Positions 34,591 through 46,211 of a stretch of 64,000 nt of DNA are shown here, piece by piece. Origin of the DNA: Gordionus sp. m RMFG-2023 (taxonomy: Eukaryota > Nematomorpha > Gordioida > Chordodea > Parachordodidae); the NCBI RefSeq assembly GCF_954871325.1, contig NC_088779.1, positions 7,070,846-7,134,845 of the forward strand. Direction: 5' to 3'. The notes beneath the pieces were generated by a model that worked only from the letters and a program-made list of their open reading frames with translations, searched no databases and was not told the origin of the DNA. Position 1 is the stretch's first letter, and each line of letters starts with the position of its first letter. A program made the translations under genes and the position numbers.

Positions 34591-36340
34591 TCAATTGAAG
34601 ATTTAACCCGAACTTCTTCCCTTTTTAAAAAATTTTGATAGTGGTATATTCACTAATTACCCAACTCAGCTTACTTCATGAGCTAAGGTCATATTTAGAA
34701 ACGCGAAATTCCAAAATACAATAAATTTAATTATAAATATCTCAAGAAATAATTTAGCTAAAAAACATAGTATAAATTTTATTTATGATATAAAATTATT
34801 TTATTGGAAATAAGTTTATTACCAAAAACCGAAAATAGCTAAAAAAAAGAAAGAAAGAAAGCTGCTATTTTTTATATAGACTGGGGCATACACTGGTCTA
34901 AGATATTTTCCCTTAAATATTGGCCATATGACTAAAATCATAAAAATATTATTTGTATTTAAAATATATTGTGATTTTTTCAAATTTTTAAAATAAAAAG
35001 AAAACTTAAAATTTAGACATATAAAAAAATAGTTGGGTAGACATTGGAGATCTCTGGGTTAGGCCGTAAATTTTAAAATGAAATAAATATATTATAAATT
35101 TTTGCAAACGATTTTGCTCAGTGTAATGAAAAATTCTTTAAGAAAAAAATATAATTTCCATATCTGAATAAATTCGGGTGAAGACAAATATTTTTATTTT
35201 GGGTAGAGTTTTTCGGAACAAATAAAAATAAATTGTCTTCTATAGGGCCCTTATTTCTATATTAGGTCCGATGCAAATCACTAGTGGACTTTGTGTTGTA
35301 TTTACATAAGTTTAGCTATTTTATTGTAAAAATATTTATAACTATTTAGCTAATTATTTATAATACATAAAAATCATATATATATTAATATTATAATAAA
35401 GTAAAATATCATTTATAATTTATGAATTCGAATAAAATTTGACTTTTTTTTCTTTTATGAACAATTGAGCATAAAATTTTATGTTCCGGTAATTCGTTCC
35501 CGTCTGAGATCATAACATTAATTGTGATTTTAACCTATATAGGTTGCAGCACATAACTGGAATTGAAATAAACTTCTTTTTTTTTCTTTGTAAACATTTA
35601 AATTATTTTGGTGAGAAATAAAAGATGTTTATTAATAACAGTTATTTAAATTAATAATGATTTTGTTTTATTATTTTAAGAAGATTAAACTTTGTAATAT
35701 ATTAATTTTCTAAATATATTTAAAACGTAAATACATTTCTGACGTTCACAAAGATTTAATTATCTGGCAAAAAAAACCATTCACAGAGTTACCAGTTCAA
35801 AAAATTTAAATCTAAAAAGAATTTCTTTGCGAGGTGAATCACCACTTTGGGTGGGGTGAAGAGATTATTGGGTTTTTATTATAATAGTTGTTACTTCCTT
35901 ACAGTCTACAAAATCAATTTTATTCTTTATAATGCTTCAAAATTTAAGCGTTTTTTATTTTTAACTTTTTTTGCCTTTTTTAATATTCAAAAAAATGCAA
36001 AATAGATGGGGGATTTTAGGATTTTAGTTTCAATTTTATTTAAAAAAAGAAATTACTATACATTTGATATAATATAGGATTTACGCCTTAACGCTTAGTC
36101 CAGTATTTGCCCAAATCTAGGATTTTGTATTAATATTAGGTAGTATCATATATATTTCTAAAAAAAATTAAAGAAAAAAAATAGCAATTTCCTTTTTATA
36201 TCTATTTCCAGTTTTCTATTTCCGGGTTTAGATAATAGACTTATTCAATGAAAATTTTTTTCATATTAAAGGGGTATTATAGAGCTATTTAATAAAATAT
36301 GAATTGTATTTGTAACTTAATTATTTCTTAAGATATTTTA
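34540..36340. mobile_element. R4 element with long terminal inverted repeats, copy 1
   Basis: Left arm about 34730-34930 (atctcaagaaataattta..., ggaaataagtttattac, gactggggcatacactgg) is the inverse of the right arm about 36080-36330 (gcccaaatctaggattttgta, atttccgggtttagataatagac, taattatttcttaagatatt). The interior (34930-36060) is shared with 42600-43720 and has no readable transposase. The 5' flank 34540-34730 is also shared with 42080-42430, so the duplicated unit is larger than the element. Non-autonomous DNA transposon is the best guess. Confidence 0.65.
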
Positions 36341-36344
36341 AATT

Positions 36345-36520
36345 AAATGAAGTATATTTTCCAGGAATTCGAAACAAACCCGAACCCGGAGAAGAAAATC
36401 CGGGTTTTTGAAAAAAAATCTGAACCGAACCTTAATAAAATTTTCAAAACCCGATCCGAACCAAGGAATTTTTCTGAACCAGGGTTCAAAATTCAATTTA
36501 TTGTTTTAAATCATTTTTTA
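36345..36520. repeat. CCGAACC-rich low-complexity sequence
   Basis: aaacccgaacccggagaaga, ttctgaaccgaacc and cccgatccgaaccaagg repeat a short ccgaacc word. A 63-codon plus-strand frame here is a product of this repetition. The reverse-complement word cgggtt occurs in the tandem array at 50.2-50.6 kb. Confidence 0.5.
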
Positions 36521-36990
36521 AGATATTTGTTTATGTAAATACAAATATTAATAATTTTGAGATTTTATAATATTATCAAATTTCCACTCAAACTTGTAAC
36601 AAGCAATTTTGTAACACCAATTTAACAATTTATAATATTATATACATAATTTTGCTAGGAAATTTTAATTTTCATAATATAAATAGTCTTATATTAAAAA
36701 AAAATTTCTTTAAAAAAAATTAAATCAAATAATGTCAACAATTTGTAACATTTGTGCAAAACTAATTAGAGTGACAAAGGCTCTTTTATACAAATATAGT
36801 TACAAAAGTTAACATGTCCTTCTTCACAAAAATCTCCAAAAAATGAAATTATAATAATACCCAAACCTTATTAAATATTATTGAACCTCATCCTCAGAAT
36901 TTCTTGAAAAATTTTTTGAATGGAAAAAAAAGCCCAATTAACACATCTACGAAATAAATCTAAAAACCTAATTTCAAATTTTTGTTAAAA
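36521..36990. other. AT-rich spacer, nothing recognised
   Basis: No frame or repeat of note before LINE copy II. Confidence 0.45.
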
Positions 36991-37017
36991 AAAATCAAAA
37001 GTTAATAATAACTTAAA

Positions 37018-37341
37018 TTGCTTAAAATTATGGGAAGACTTATTAACCTTCTCTCACAAATATCTTATACGTCCGACAAAAAGACCCCATTGCATGAACA
37101 AATAAAATCAAATATTGATAATTTTGACACTATTCAAATGATTAACTACAATCATAATGTTAAAAAGAAAGTAGATGATATTACATACAAATGCAAAATA
37201 ATATCAAATAAAATAGATCAAGGTGACATAGGTGGTGCAATTAAACTTATATTCTCAGATAACCATCTTTCTCCTATTAATGAAGAAACATTACAACTAT
37301 TGAAACAACTACATTCCGAGGCTTCCACAGATAATGTATAG
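37018..37341 (+). pseudogene. LINE linker region before the reverse transcriptase (copy II)
   Basis: A 107-codon stretch. Residues about 60-105 (KCKIISNKIDQGDIGGAIKL, then FSDNHLSP) match LINE copy III (KAKLISKKLDNLNVKSAIRL, then ATSDNKLAS, about 63268-63340). This segment precedes the reverse transcriptase fingers in the family. The initial Met is not significant. Confidence 0.75.
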
Positions 37342-37344
37342 CCC

Positions 37345-38300
37345 TCTCCAATCCCCAGACTGTAATTTATACAAGTGATGAAATAGTCAATGCATTAATT
37401 CTTTCAAAAAAATTTAGCAGGTAGTCTTGATGGTTTCAGACCCTCCTATTTTCAATACTTAATTAATTCAAAAAATCCTTCCCATAGTTTTGTCATTTTA
37501 ACAACTTTTTGTAATAACATAATTAATAATGATATTCCAATTCAAACTCACCAAATCCATTTTGGTGCAGGTCTAATTGCTTTATCCAAGCCAGATGGTG
37601 GTACCCGTATATTGCAGTAGGCTCCTATTTCAGAAGATTAATAGCCAAAATCATAATCGAACACATCAAACATGATGATGTCAACATTTTACCGAGATCT
37701 TAATCTATGGTATTTAGACGATGGGACCATCTGTGGCCCTTCATCTAATGTATTGTGCCTTAAAACACCTGGAAATTTATTCCCAAGCTATCGGCCTATT
37801 ACTCAACATAAATAAAACAGAATTATGTTGCTTAAACAATAAGCCACAAAAGTTGGAAGGCTACAAAATCATTGTTTCCGATAATTTAACCCTATGGGTC
37901 CCCATTAGCTAATTCCTCCAAGTCAAGATTTCCTTCATAACATTTTTAAAAGCTTTTATAGCATAGAGCACATTCTATGTCACCTATCAGAACAGTTTAT
38001 TTTTAATACGCAAAATTTTTTCCCCTTTTCCGATCATCATCTTTTTTCAAAAACAACGAATTCATATCTATAATTCAGGATAAATTAAAAATATTTCTAG
38101 AAAAAATTTTAAGCATAAATTTAAACTCATTCAATTGGTCACTTGCTCAGCTATCTTCTAAACGAGACGGTTTAGATTTTTTTCACTCTATCTTTTATCC
38201 TTCGTATCATCTAGATTTTCTAACAATTCTATGATTTCTGGCTTCATATGCTCTACCGATCGTTTATTAGACGGCGCTATTGAAAAATGGTAGGCAAACA
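37345..38300 (+). pseudogene. LINE reverse transcriptase, internally deleted (copy II)
   Basis: The fingers are readable in pieces (DGFRPSYFQY-type words about 37425), then after the deletion motif C WYLDDG (37707-37724), motif D LLLNINKTEL (about 37798-37827), NNKPQKLEGYKI and a thumb matching copy I. Motifs A and B are gone. Stops and frameshifts are frequent. Confidence 0.8.
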
Positions 38301-38504
38301 CACCCATTAACACCGTATTACCATCAATCATCATACACAAAAAATTTTTCACACCTTTAATCTCGAAATACCAAACAGATATATCAATCAATCCACCTTT
38401 AGATTGCATTCAACTCCTTCAATTATCTGACAGACTTAATGGTCATGAATGGTTAGAAATCACTCCCTAGTCGTAACCTTGGTAATCTCTTATCAGATGA
38501 ACAA

Positions 38505-39090
38505 TTGAGAGTAATCATAGGTTTATGTTTATGTTGTGACATAGTACAGCCTCATGCTTGCATCAAATGCAAATCTCCCGTCGATTCAAAAGGTAGGCAT
38601 GGCCAAAATTGTATATTTAGTCAAGTGCGACATCAACGCCACTCAGCTGTAAACCATATAATAAATAGAAGCCTAACAGCTACCCACATTCCGAACAATC
38701 TTAAACCATTAAACATATCTCAAGTAGATGGTTTAAGACCTGATGGTATGACAACCATACCTTGGGCCCTCGGTAAATTACTTATATGGGATTACACGTA
38801 TATCTCATCATTCCCTTCAAACAAAAATATCAATTTAATAACACAGGCAGAAATTAAAAAGACAAACAAATACAAAAATTTTAAAAACTCATATTCACTC
38901 AGTAGTGACCTCTACTAACGGGAATTTTTCGCCTTCAACATTTATGTTTTTAAAAAATCTGGGTAATAAAATACGACTTTTCACAAATGAACCCAAAGAA
39001 TTTCTTTTTATTCGACAAAAAATTCAAATAGATATTTTTAGACAATTATGGTTCCTTTTTGGGGACTCAATTATAGAATTATTTTTATAA
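38505..39090 (+). pseudogene. LINE CCHC knuckle and restriction-like endonuclease domain (copy II)
   Basis: 38505-38918 is open for 137 codons. Residues about 19-36 give C-x2-C-x9-H-x3-C (CIKCKSPVDSKGRHGQNC), the knuckle that RLE LINEs carry after the reverse transcriptase. Then RHSAVNHIINRSL, and RPDGMTTIPWALGKLLIWD, a PD-x15-D arrangement fitting the PD-(D/E) active site of the restriction-like endonuclease that nicks the target. After a frame change, 38905-39090 gives the C-terminal tail (FLKNLGNKIRLFTNEP, FLFIRQKI). This is the clearest evidence for the family. Confidence 0.85.
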
Positions 39091-39130
39091 TTATAAATTA
39101 TATTGTTTTTAACAAGGTTTTCTGTAAAAA

Positions 39131-39940
39131 AAATTTAATAAAATCAATTGTATTAAAAAAAATTAAGGAAGTGTTAAGAAATTTTAAACAACTTGATTCA
39201 TTTACGCTACATAAATTTTTTTTAATTTATCATAGATTCCTATTAGAGTGTTAATAATTAAACAATTAAATTCTAACGCCATTTATATTTAATTTTTCAC
39301 TTATTATCAAAGATTATTAATAAAGGAAAATGAAAGTAAACATCAAAATGAAAATTAATATTGGATTTATTTAGTTTAAAGAATTCTCAAAATCCAACTT
39401 AAAAATTGTTAAACAAAGATGTAGGGAGTTTTTATAAACTTTTTATAATCTTTTTATAATTTATAATACCAATAATTTATTTTTTATTCAGATTAATTTT
39501 TACTATGTATTAATGAAGTGCTTAAGTGCATATTTTAAATGAAATTAAATTTTTTTTTTATTCTATGAAATCATTGCTAAGTTTATTCTCTTTAATTCAT
39601 TTATTTGAAAGTTTTATAAATGTTCCTCAATTCATCATTTTATTCTATGGATTTAAGAACAATGATAAAATTATATTTGAGAAGCATTTTACTTTTGTAT
39701 AATAGAAAATAAATCAGTAGGCTCATATTACAAATTAAAAATGTTTGGTAATCATTTGTCAAATTTACAAAGAAATCAGAACAAAAAATATCTAAATTAT
39801 AATGAATATCTAAATTATTTGATGAAAAAAACAAATTATCAAGAAGTGTTATTTGCAAAAACCAAATAAATATAAAAACATTTTTTCTAAAAAAATCTAT
39901 AAATATAAATTTAATCTAATGATTTGATAAGTTCTATCAT
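39131..39940. other. AT-rich spacer, nothing recognised
   Basis: A 72-codon minus-strand frame at 39640-39858 has no motif. No repeats were noted. Confidence 0.45.
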
Positions 39941-39949
39941 TTTTACTGT

Positions 39950-40670
39950 AAATGGTCGGCAACTATAAATTATTCAAGATACATCATAAATCTACTTTTA
40001 TCTGGGATTAATTTCAAGGAAAACTTATACCGAACTATTATTAGAACAGTTCAAGCCATTAGGACAAAATTTTCATGAGAGGTAGAAGGAAAACTAATAA
40101 GTTTAAAAGTTGATGCAGTTCAACGATAAGACTGGTCAATTCTTGGTGTAAATATTCAATTTATATCATAGTCTATTATAATTTTGAGAACTCTTGGCAT
40201 TGTAGAGCTGAAAGAAAGAAGTACAGGAGAATATATAAAAGAGAATATACCAAAAACTTTACAAAATTTTTAATTAATATTGAACAAATATATACACAAT
40301 TACTTCTGACAATGGTGCAAATTTTATCAAAGCTATAAAGCTCTTGTAGCCTGAAATATTATGATATAAGGGATATCGATAATAAACAGAATACTTTTTT
40401 ATAAACTATTTTATCCTATCCGATTTATAGTGTACGTTGTGTAGCTCAAACATTTCAGCTTGCACTTCAAGATACAATGAAATTATCACCCATTGTGGAT
40501 ACTTGCAAAAGCTAGGAACTTATATTTAAGATTAAGATATCCCACTTGTCAAAATTTATTGAAAGTATGAAACTCCCTAAGCCTGTGTTAGATTATCACA
40601 GATGGCAAACCAAAATGTTAGAAAAGCTGATTTTACTCAAATCCTAATATCGAAGATTTCTTTTCAAAGC
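39950..40670 (+). pseudogene. hAT transposase core, broken
   Basis: The plus strand reads LKVDAVQR.DWSILGVNIQF (about 40102-40162; L..D...R...LG......Q is the first catalytic Asp region), RTLGIVELKERSTGEYIKEN (about 40189-40248), TSDNGANFIK (40312-40341, second catalytic Asp), RCVAQTFQLALQDT (40435-40476; the usual C-x2-H has Gln instead of His) and LDYHRWQTKMLEKL (about 40588-40630, the RW block). The order and spacing are those of the hAT RNase-H-like core. At least several stops and frameshifts. The C-terminal dimerisation domain is absent: the sequence is joined to R5 at about 40780. Confidence 0.85.
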
Positions 40671-40783
40671 AATCTAATTAATCTGAAGATTGAAAAGCGA
40701 TAAAAATACAATGAAATTATCACCCATTGTGGTTACTTTTGCAAAAGCTAGGAACTTAAATTTAAAATTAAGATATCCCACTC
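40473..40783. repeat. ~87-bp direct duplication inside the hAT core
   Basis: acaatgaaattatcacccat tgtgg.tact..gcaaaagc occurs at 40475-40559 and again at 40699-40783. The second copy has cactcgtc where the first has cacttgtc and is followed directly by R5. Confidence 0.85.
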
Positions 40784-41310
40784 GTCTTTTGACCCAAGCG
40801 AAGAAATAATACCTCTTTGGTGAGAAGGGAAAGAAAAATTATAAATAATATTAAACTATTAATTTGAAATTAATTAGAATATGGATGATTTTCGGGTTTA
40901 TATAAATAATTTTCGAGTAAAAGGAGAGCTCATCTAAAGCTTTTGAAGAAGCGGAGTTGGGCAAATGTCATTACTCCTATACCCATTTTTATGAATTGAA
41001 CAATTTTAACCCTATATCATTGAGATAGGATCAGGGAGGTCTGGTCAATTCTGTATTTGTTGATACAATTTTATTCACCTCTCTTAAACAAACACTTGAA
41101 TAAATTAATTAAGAGGGGCTTGAATTCATAAATTCAAAAACTAACTAAACCATTTAAAGATGATATTTAGAGTCATATTTTATTTCAAAACAATAAACCA
41201 CAAGATATATAATAAAAAATCATGCTTCCCCCACTCCACCTTACCCCCTACCCTACCCTCCCCACCCCAAAAAAAAATAAATGTTTTGAAAAACTAAAAA
41301 TATAAAGGTT
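40784..41310. repeat. Dispersed repeat R5, copy 1
   Basis: About 530 bp shared with 46212-46745 and 57720-58240, with part at 48455-48560. Markers: ttt.acccaagcgaag, cctctttggt.a.aaggga, aattttcgagtaaaaggagagctcatctaaa, gaagcggagttggg, caattttaaccc.atatc, and a C-rich to A-rich junction near 41222-41280. No coding sense: a 60-codon frame in copy 2 is not kept here. Confidence 0.8.
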
Positions 41311-41735
41311 AAAAACAATGAGTAGAACATAATATATGCATTTAAATATTTTTTATAAATTATGATCCATTAGATATAGCGGAAAAAAGGAAATCCCACA
41401 AATATTTATATCTAGCAAATTGTGTTTTTTTTAAATCTTTTAAATATAATTTTAAATTTTATTTCTATATCAAAGTTTAAATGTTATCGATTGCTAAATT
41501 AATAAAAACATATAAATAAACGAGAGCCTTTTCATTGCAGGTATATATAACTTTGGTTAAGATTGTGATGCCCGAAATGAATATGGATTGATTACAATAA
41601 AAATAGGATAAATTTAAAGGAAAAGAAATCAAATAATAACAGTTTTAATTAAGCTGAATATTTGAAATATGAGATTCAAATCAGAGATCACATGTGACAC
41701 CATGTATATAAATATAATGTTTACAATTGTATAAA
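41311..41735. other. AT-rich spacer, nothing recognised
   Basis: No frames or repeats that I can support. Confidence 0.45.
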
Positions 41736-41739
41736 AATT

Positions 41740-41935
41740 ATCTCAAAATGTTATGAAGATGTGGAATGGGTGATTGTTACATTTAGTCATATTAAGAGCT
41801 AAACATCAATTCATATATATAGAAGCAAATGAATGCGATATTATCATTTAGGATGTAAGTAAATTTTCAGAATAAATACTTCATTATATTAGGCTGGTAA
41901 AGAAAACGGGTGTTTAGGTGTTATGTAGTCAACGG
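41740..41935. repeat. Repeat R7, copy 1
   Basis: Diverged similarity with 45440-45610 (gaagatgtgg..gtgatt, gcgatatta.catt, aagtaaattttcag, ggtgtt.tgta). Possibly a decayed coding fragment, but no family can be named. Confidence 0.4.
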
Positions 41936-42049
41936 CTTTTATTTAGAAAATTCATCAGATGTTTATCTTTATAGTGTTAAACTAAACTAGGTAGGCTATA
42001 TTTTTTATCTGGCTTTAGAACACTAAGTTATAATGATGTTGGGCAAATA

Positions 42050-43990
42050 CTTTATCAGATATATATATAATTATACGATAAAATTGTATTCTCAATCAAA
42101 TCAGTTGAAGATATAACCTTAACTTCTTCCCTTTTTAAAAAATTTAATGGTGGTATATACACAAAATATCAATAGTTGGTAGTAGAGATAGATTAAGTTA
42201 TCCTTTATAAATTTTTTGAAAAGAGTAACAATAAATTAAATAGGTAAAAATAATAAGAGAAACGGCCGCCGAAGGTGGAGTGAATTTTTTAGGGGGGTAG
42301 GCAAAGGTTTTTGAAGGGGGTTTGAATCCATTGAAAATCCTGTCATGTGGACGCTGCTAACTACCCAACTCAGCTTACTTCATATATGACCTTTAGAAAC
42401 GCGAAATTCTAAAATGTACTATAATTATAAATATCTCAAGAAATAATTAATAAAAAACATAAATATTTAATAGCTGCCTTTTAATATCATATAAAATAAT
42501 TTTATTGGAAATAAGTTTATTACCAAAAACGTTTTTTTTTTCAATTTTTTTATTGATAGACATTATACTTCCTTACATTTACAATAAAAATATCATTTGA
42601 ATTTAAATATATAGTAATTTTTTCAAATTTTCAAAATAAAAAGAAAACTTAAAATTTAGACATATAAAAAAATAGATGGGTAGACATTGGAGATCTCTGG
42701 GTTAGGCCTAATATTTTAAAATAATTTTGACCGAGTCGACCTTAGATTTAGAAATGAAATAAATATATTATAAAATTTTTGCAAACGATTTTGTTCAATG
42801 TAATACAAAACTATTAGAACAAAAGATAATTTCTATATCTAATTAAATTCGGAGAACAATATATTTTTTTTTCGGGACAAATAAAAGATATTGTTTGGGA
42901 TAGGGCCCTTTTATCTTTAAAATTTTGGACTTATAAAATTAGGTCCAATGATGATCACTAATAAGCATTGTATCGTATTTAGCATAAATTTATCTATTTT
43001 ATTTTAAAATAATTGTAATAATATTTATAATTTTATTTAGATAATTATTATTACATAAAAATATGCAAATTAATAATAATAAACTAAATAAATAATATCA
43101 TACATTTTATCATTTAATCAACTCGAATAAAATTTGACTTTCATTTTTTCTTTCATGAAAATAAATGCATGAAATTTTTGTGTTCCAGGATGTGTTTGGC
43201 TGTTTAAATGTTCGAAATTGGTTTTATTCAACATTGCTGGCGAATATATAATGAATCCCAGGTAGGTTAATTCTCCCATAATTTCATAAATGAATAACCC
43301 GTCTGCGATGATAACATATTTATTGTGATTTTAACAGAAAGGGTTGCATCATATTACTAAGATTGAAATAACTTTTTTTTTCTTTTTGTAAACATTTTAA
43401 TTATTTTGGTGAGAAATAAAAAATGTTTATTAATTTTATGAAATTATGATAGTTAAATTAATAAATAAATTGGTTAATGAAGCCTAATTTATTCTCGGAG
43501 AAAATTGTAGATGTAAAATTTATAAATAACAATAATGAAGATTACTCTTGGAATTAAGGCGTTTTGTATTTTTATAAAAATATAGTACAATCTAGTAAAT
43601 ATTTTTTGCTAGTCAGAGTTTTTTTTAGGACTTAGTTTTAACTTTATTTATTTGCATGTTAACACTTTTTAAAAAATATATTACAATATATTTGATTAAT
43701 TTAGGATTCAAACAATACAACTTATTATTGAAGTACAATAACACTTAGCCCAGTATTCGCCCCAATCTAGTATTTCGTACAAATATTAGAGAGTATATTA
43801 TTTCTAAAAAAAATTGAAAAAAAAGAAGCAATTTCCATAGTTATTTTCGGTTTTTTATTTCCGGTCTTATATTTAATAAAATAACTATTATAACATATAG
43901 GTCTATTCTAGAGCTATTTAATAAAATATAAATTATGTTTGTATTGTAACTTAATTATTTCTTAAGATACTTTAAATTAAATTTTAAATT
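42050..43990. mobile_element. R4 element, copy 2
   Basis: Aligned with 34540-36340. The left flank is interrupted at about 42165-42358 by a ~195-bp insertion containing a G-rich end (aggggggtaggcaaagg) and cattgaaaatcctgtcatgt, a phrase also at 48104-48122. The inverted arms (42435-42560 and 43720-43985) pair as in copy 1 (ggaaataagtttattaccaaaaac versus the inverse of tttatttccggtcttatattt). No transposase reading. Confidence 0.65.
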
Positions 43991-44108
43991 TTGTCGTTTT
44001 TAAAAATCGGCACATGTCATTATTTAATAAAGTTAATTTTACATTTTTATTAGTGGTTCAGCAATGTGTTTTTACCTACATAATTTTCAGCCATAAATCA
44101 TTTTTTGA

Positions 44109-44375
44109 ACGCGTTTTGAATTAAAAATTTTATTTTACCGGAAATTTATTTCAGCATATTTTGAACACTCAGTTTATGAATTGCAGATAATTTTACCTTT
44201 AACCTTTTAATAATTTATAAATTATAGAAAAAATTTATAGAAAAACTAATATAAATTAAAATAATTTAAAAAATTCATGGCAAAATTATATGAGCATAGG
44301 GTAGGTATTCCAAACGTGATGGCATACATTTCTGGTAAAATAAAATTTTTGAATTTGTTACGCGCTATGTGATAA
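44109..44375. repeat. Inverted repeat, ~40-bp arms
   Basis: acgcgttttgaattaaaaat tttattttaccggaaat (44118-44154) pairs with atttctggtaaaataaaatt tttgaatttgttacgcgc (about 44328-44366), with few mismatches and a loop of about 175 bp. Size and form fit a small MITE. Target duplication was not resolved. Confidence 0.65.
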
Positions 44376-44639
44376 CCCACTGTTATAAAGCCGCTAACAT
44401 ATGTACTATCAATATATCAATTTTTAAAAAAATCGAAGGGGGTTAGTTTGAAAAACCAGTTTTTATGATAAAAAGGGAAAATATGATAGACTGGTATTAA
44501 ATTGTGGCATTAATATAGCCATGATAAGCAGATAAAATCAGTAGCGACTAAATATAAAAATGTTTACGATTAATAGTTATTTATAAAATTATATGATTTC
44601 TTATTTTTCAACTTAAACATCTATATAAATGTAAATAAG

Positions 44640-45310
44640 AAAAAATAAAGAATAACTATCAGAATGTCTAATCATTAAACTATAGGAATAATATGTTTAG
44701 TTTTATAAAAAATAATTTGAATGGTTAATGATGATTAAGATTTGAGGTAATTTTTTGTCATCTGCATTATATATAAAAGGAGTGTGAATGTAATAATAAC
44801 AATTTCAAAAAATAATTAGTAATAGGATTAATAAATGAAGGTGTGGAAAGATAGAATTATTAGATGGTTGAGATAGAAAAATTATTTAGAAATATCATTA
44901 AACAGATTCAATATTAGCATTGGAGTTAAGTCAAATTTAGGAAAAATTATAAATTACTTTATTCTTAGCTGGTGTTTAGGAACTACTTGATTAGGAAATC
45001 GTGTAAAATGGTACTGAATGACAAACAAGGTTGAGAGCGAAAATTCTACTCTTTTTGGAAAAATAAATAAACGGATTCAGTATTAGCATTGAAGTTAAGT
45101 CAGATTTTAGGAGAAATATAAACTACTTTACTCTTGACTGCTATTTAGACACTAATGGTTTAGGAAAGCATGTAATATGAGGCTGGTTGGAAACAATTCT
45201 TATTCAGACGATTCAATCAGATAAATTTTATTATTCAAACGGAATAGATTTATATAGTAAAATTTCCAAACCAATTAGTAATTTTACCCGATCTGTCTAA
45301 TACCGAGTGA
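44640..45310. repeat. R2-related sequence and a ~180-bp tandem duplication
   Basis: 44640-44880 resembles R2. Then 44880-45010 and 45055-45185 are two copies of a unit (attcaatattagcattggagttaagtcaaat / attcagtattagcattgaagttaagtcagat; ttaggaaa.c.tgta). Noncoding. Confidence 0.6.
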
Positions 45311-45439
45311 TCGTAATGTTATGATATATCAATTGAATATATAAAAATATGTATGATTATGGAAGAGAATCAAAATTACAATTAGAGTTCTATAATTTAA
45401 TTTATATAAAAACACTGGTTAAAAGTAAAATTATCGCAT

Positions 45440-45610
45440 AATTTGTTGAAGATGTGGTAAGTGATTATAGAAAACAAAAATCAATACCTGCTTATTTGAA
45501 GATACACAAATTGATACGATATAAGCATTAAAGACGCAAATAAAATTTCAGAAATCACTCTACTATGCGTAGATGTTCAAGAATGTATGTGGGGTGTTGT
45601 GTACCAGTTT
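45440..45610. repeat. Repeat R7, copy 2
   Basis: See 41740-41935. It contains ctatgcgtagatgttcaagaatgtatgtgg, where a Cys/Trp-bearing reading (LCVDVQECMWGVVYQ) is possible on the plus strand. Confidence 0.35.
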
Positions 45611-45741
45611 AGATATTTAGACCTATATTTCTTAGTACCGATTATTATTTATAGCTATAATTCTTAGTTCCGATTACTATTAGATAATATATATATTATT
45701 CCTTCCATGCAACTTATTATTATTTCCTCTTTTCCAAAAAA

Positions 45742-46200
45742 ATGAATATTTTTATATATATTCAAAATGATAAGGCAACTTATGGTTTAAATAGCCATTT
45801 AATATCAAGAATAGAATATAGTTGCCTGAGTACGTGCTTGTTCCCTGTAAAAATCTCCATATATAAATTAGAAATCAAAGACCACATTCCGTCAAAAAGT
45901 GAAATAATACTATTCCCAAATTTTCTGGCTGGAATTGATATCAAGGGAAAGGATGCTTCTGGGTCATTTATAGGCAAAATGTTTTTAACTCAATAAAACT
46001 TATTCTTAATGTTTGATATTACAGTCGGATATTTAAAAGCTTTTGAATTAATAAGAAGTTATATCATGGCTTTAGAAAATTTAAAGAATGATTTAGGACT
46101 TGCGAAAAAAAGGGTATTAAATTTTAATGAACAAAATGAGTCTGTTTTATTTGATCCAGACAAGAAATGTTTATCTCATCCGGAAAATAAATTTCTATAA
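45742..46200 (+). other. Two adjacent small open frames, unidentified
   Basis: 45742-45996 (84 codons) and 46009-46200 (63 codons) lie end to end in the same strand and frame, separated by one stop and 12 bases, so together they make ~150 nearly open codons, long for DNA this AT-rich. The first contains NFLAGIDIKGKDASGSFIGK; the second is Leu/Lys/Asn-rich and helical in look (YLKAFELIRSYIMALENLKN). I recognise neither. They end directly before R5 copy 2, so they may belong to a decayed element. A host exon cannot be excluded. Confidence 0.35.
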
Positions 46201-46211
46201 AATCTCATTGG

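Larger units (their letters stand above)
36990..39130 (+). mobile_element. RLE-type LINE, copy II
   Basis: 5'-truncated copy holding the pre-RT linker, part of the reverse transcriptase, the CCHC knuckle and the RLE-like domain. Compared with copy I, about 310 bp between positions equivalent to 815 and 1130 are missing at about 37695, removing motifs A and B. Compared with copy III it starts inside the linker. The 3' end (about 39130) matches that of copy I (about 3085). No poly-A tail or target duplication could be fixed because the flanks are AT-rich. Confidence 0.85.

Noticed and set aside
36347-36538. 63-codon frame (FETNPNPEKKIRVFEKK)
   Set aside because: It is the translation of a short ccgaacc low-complexity repeat; no protein family is implied.
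45440-45610. FLYWCH-like or other zinc finger in R7
   Set aside because: Only one Cys/Trp word could be read and the second copy at 41.8 kb does not keep it, so I did not call a domain.
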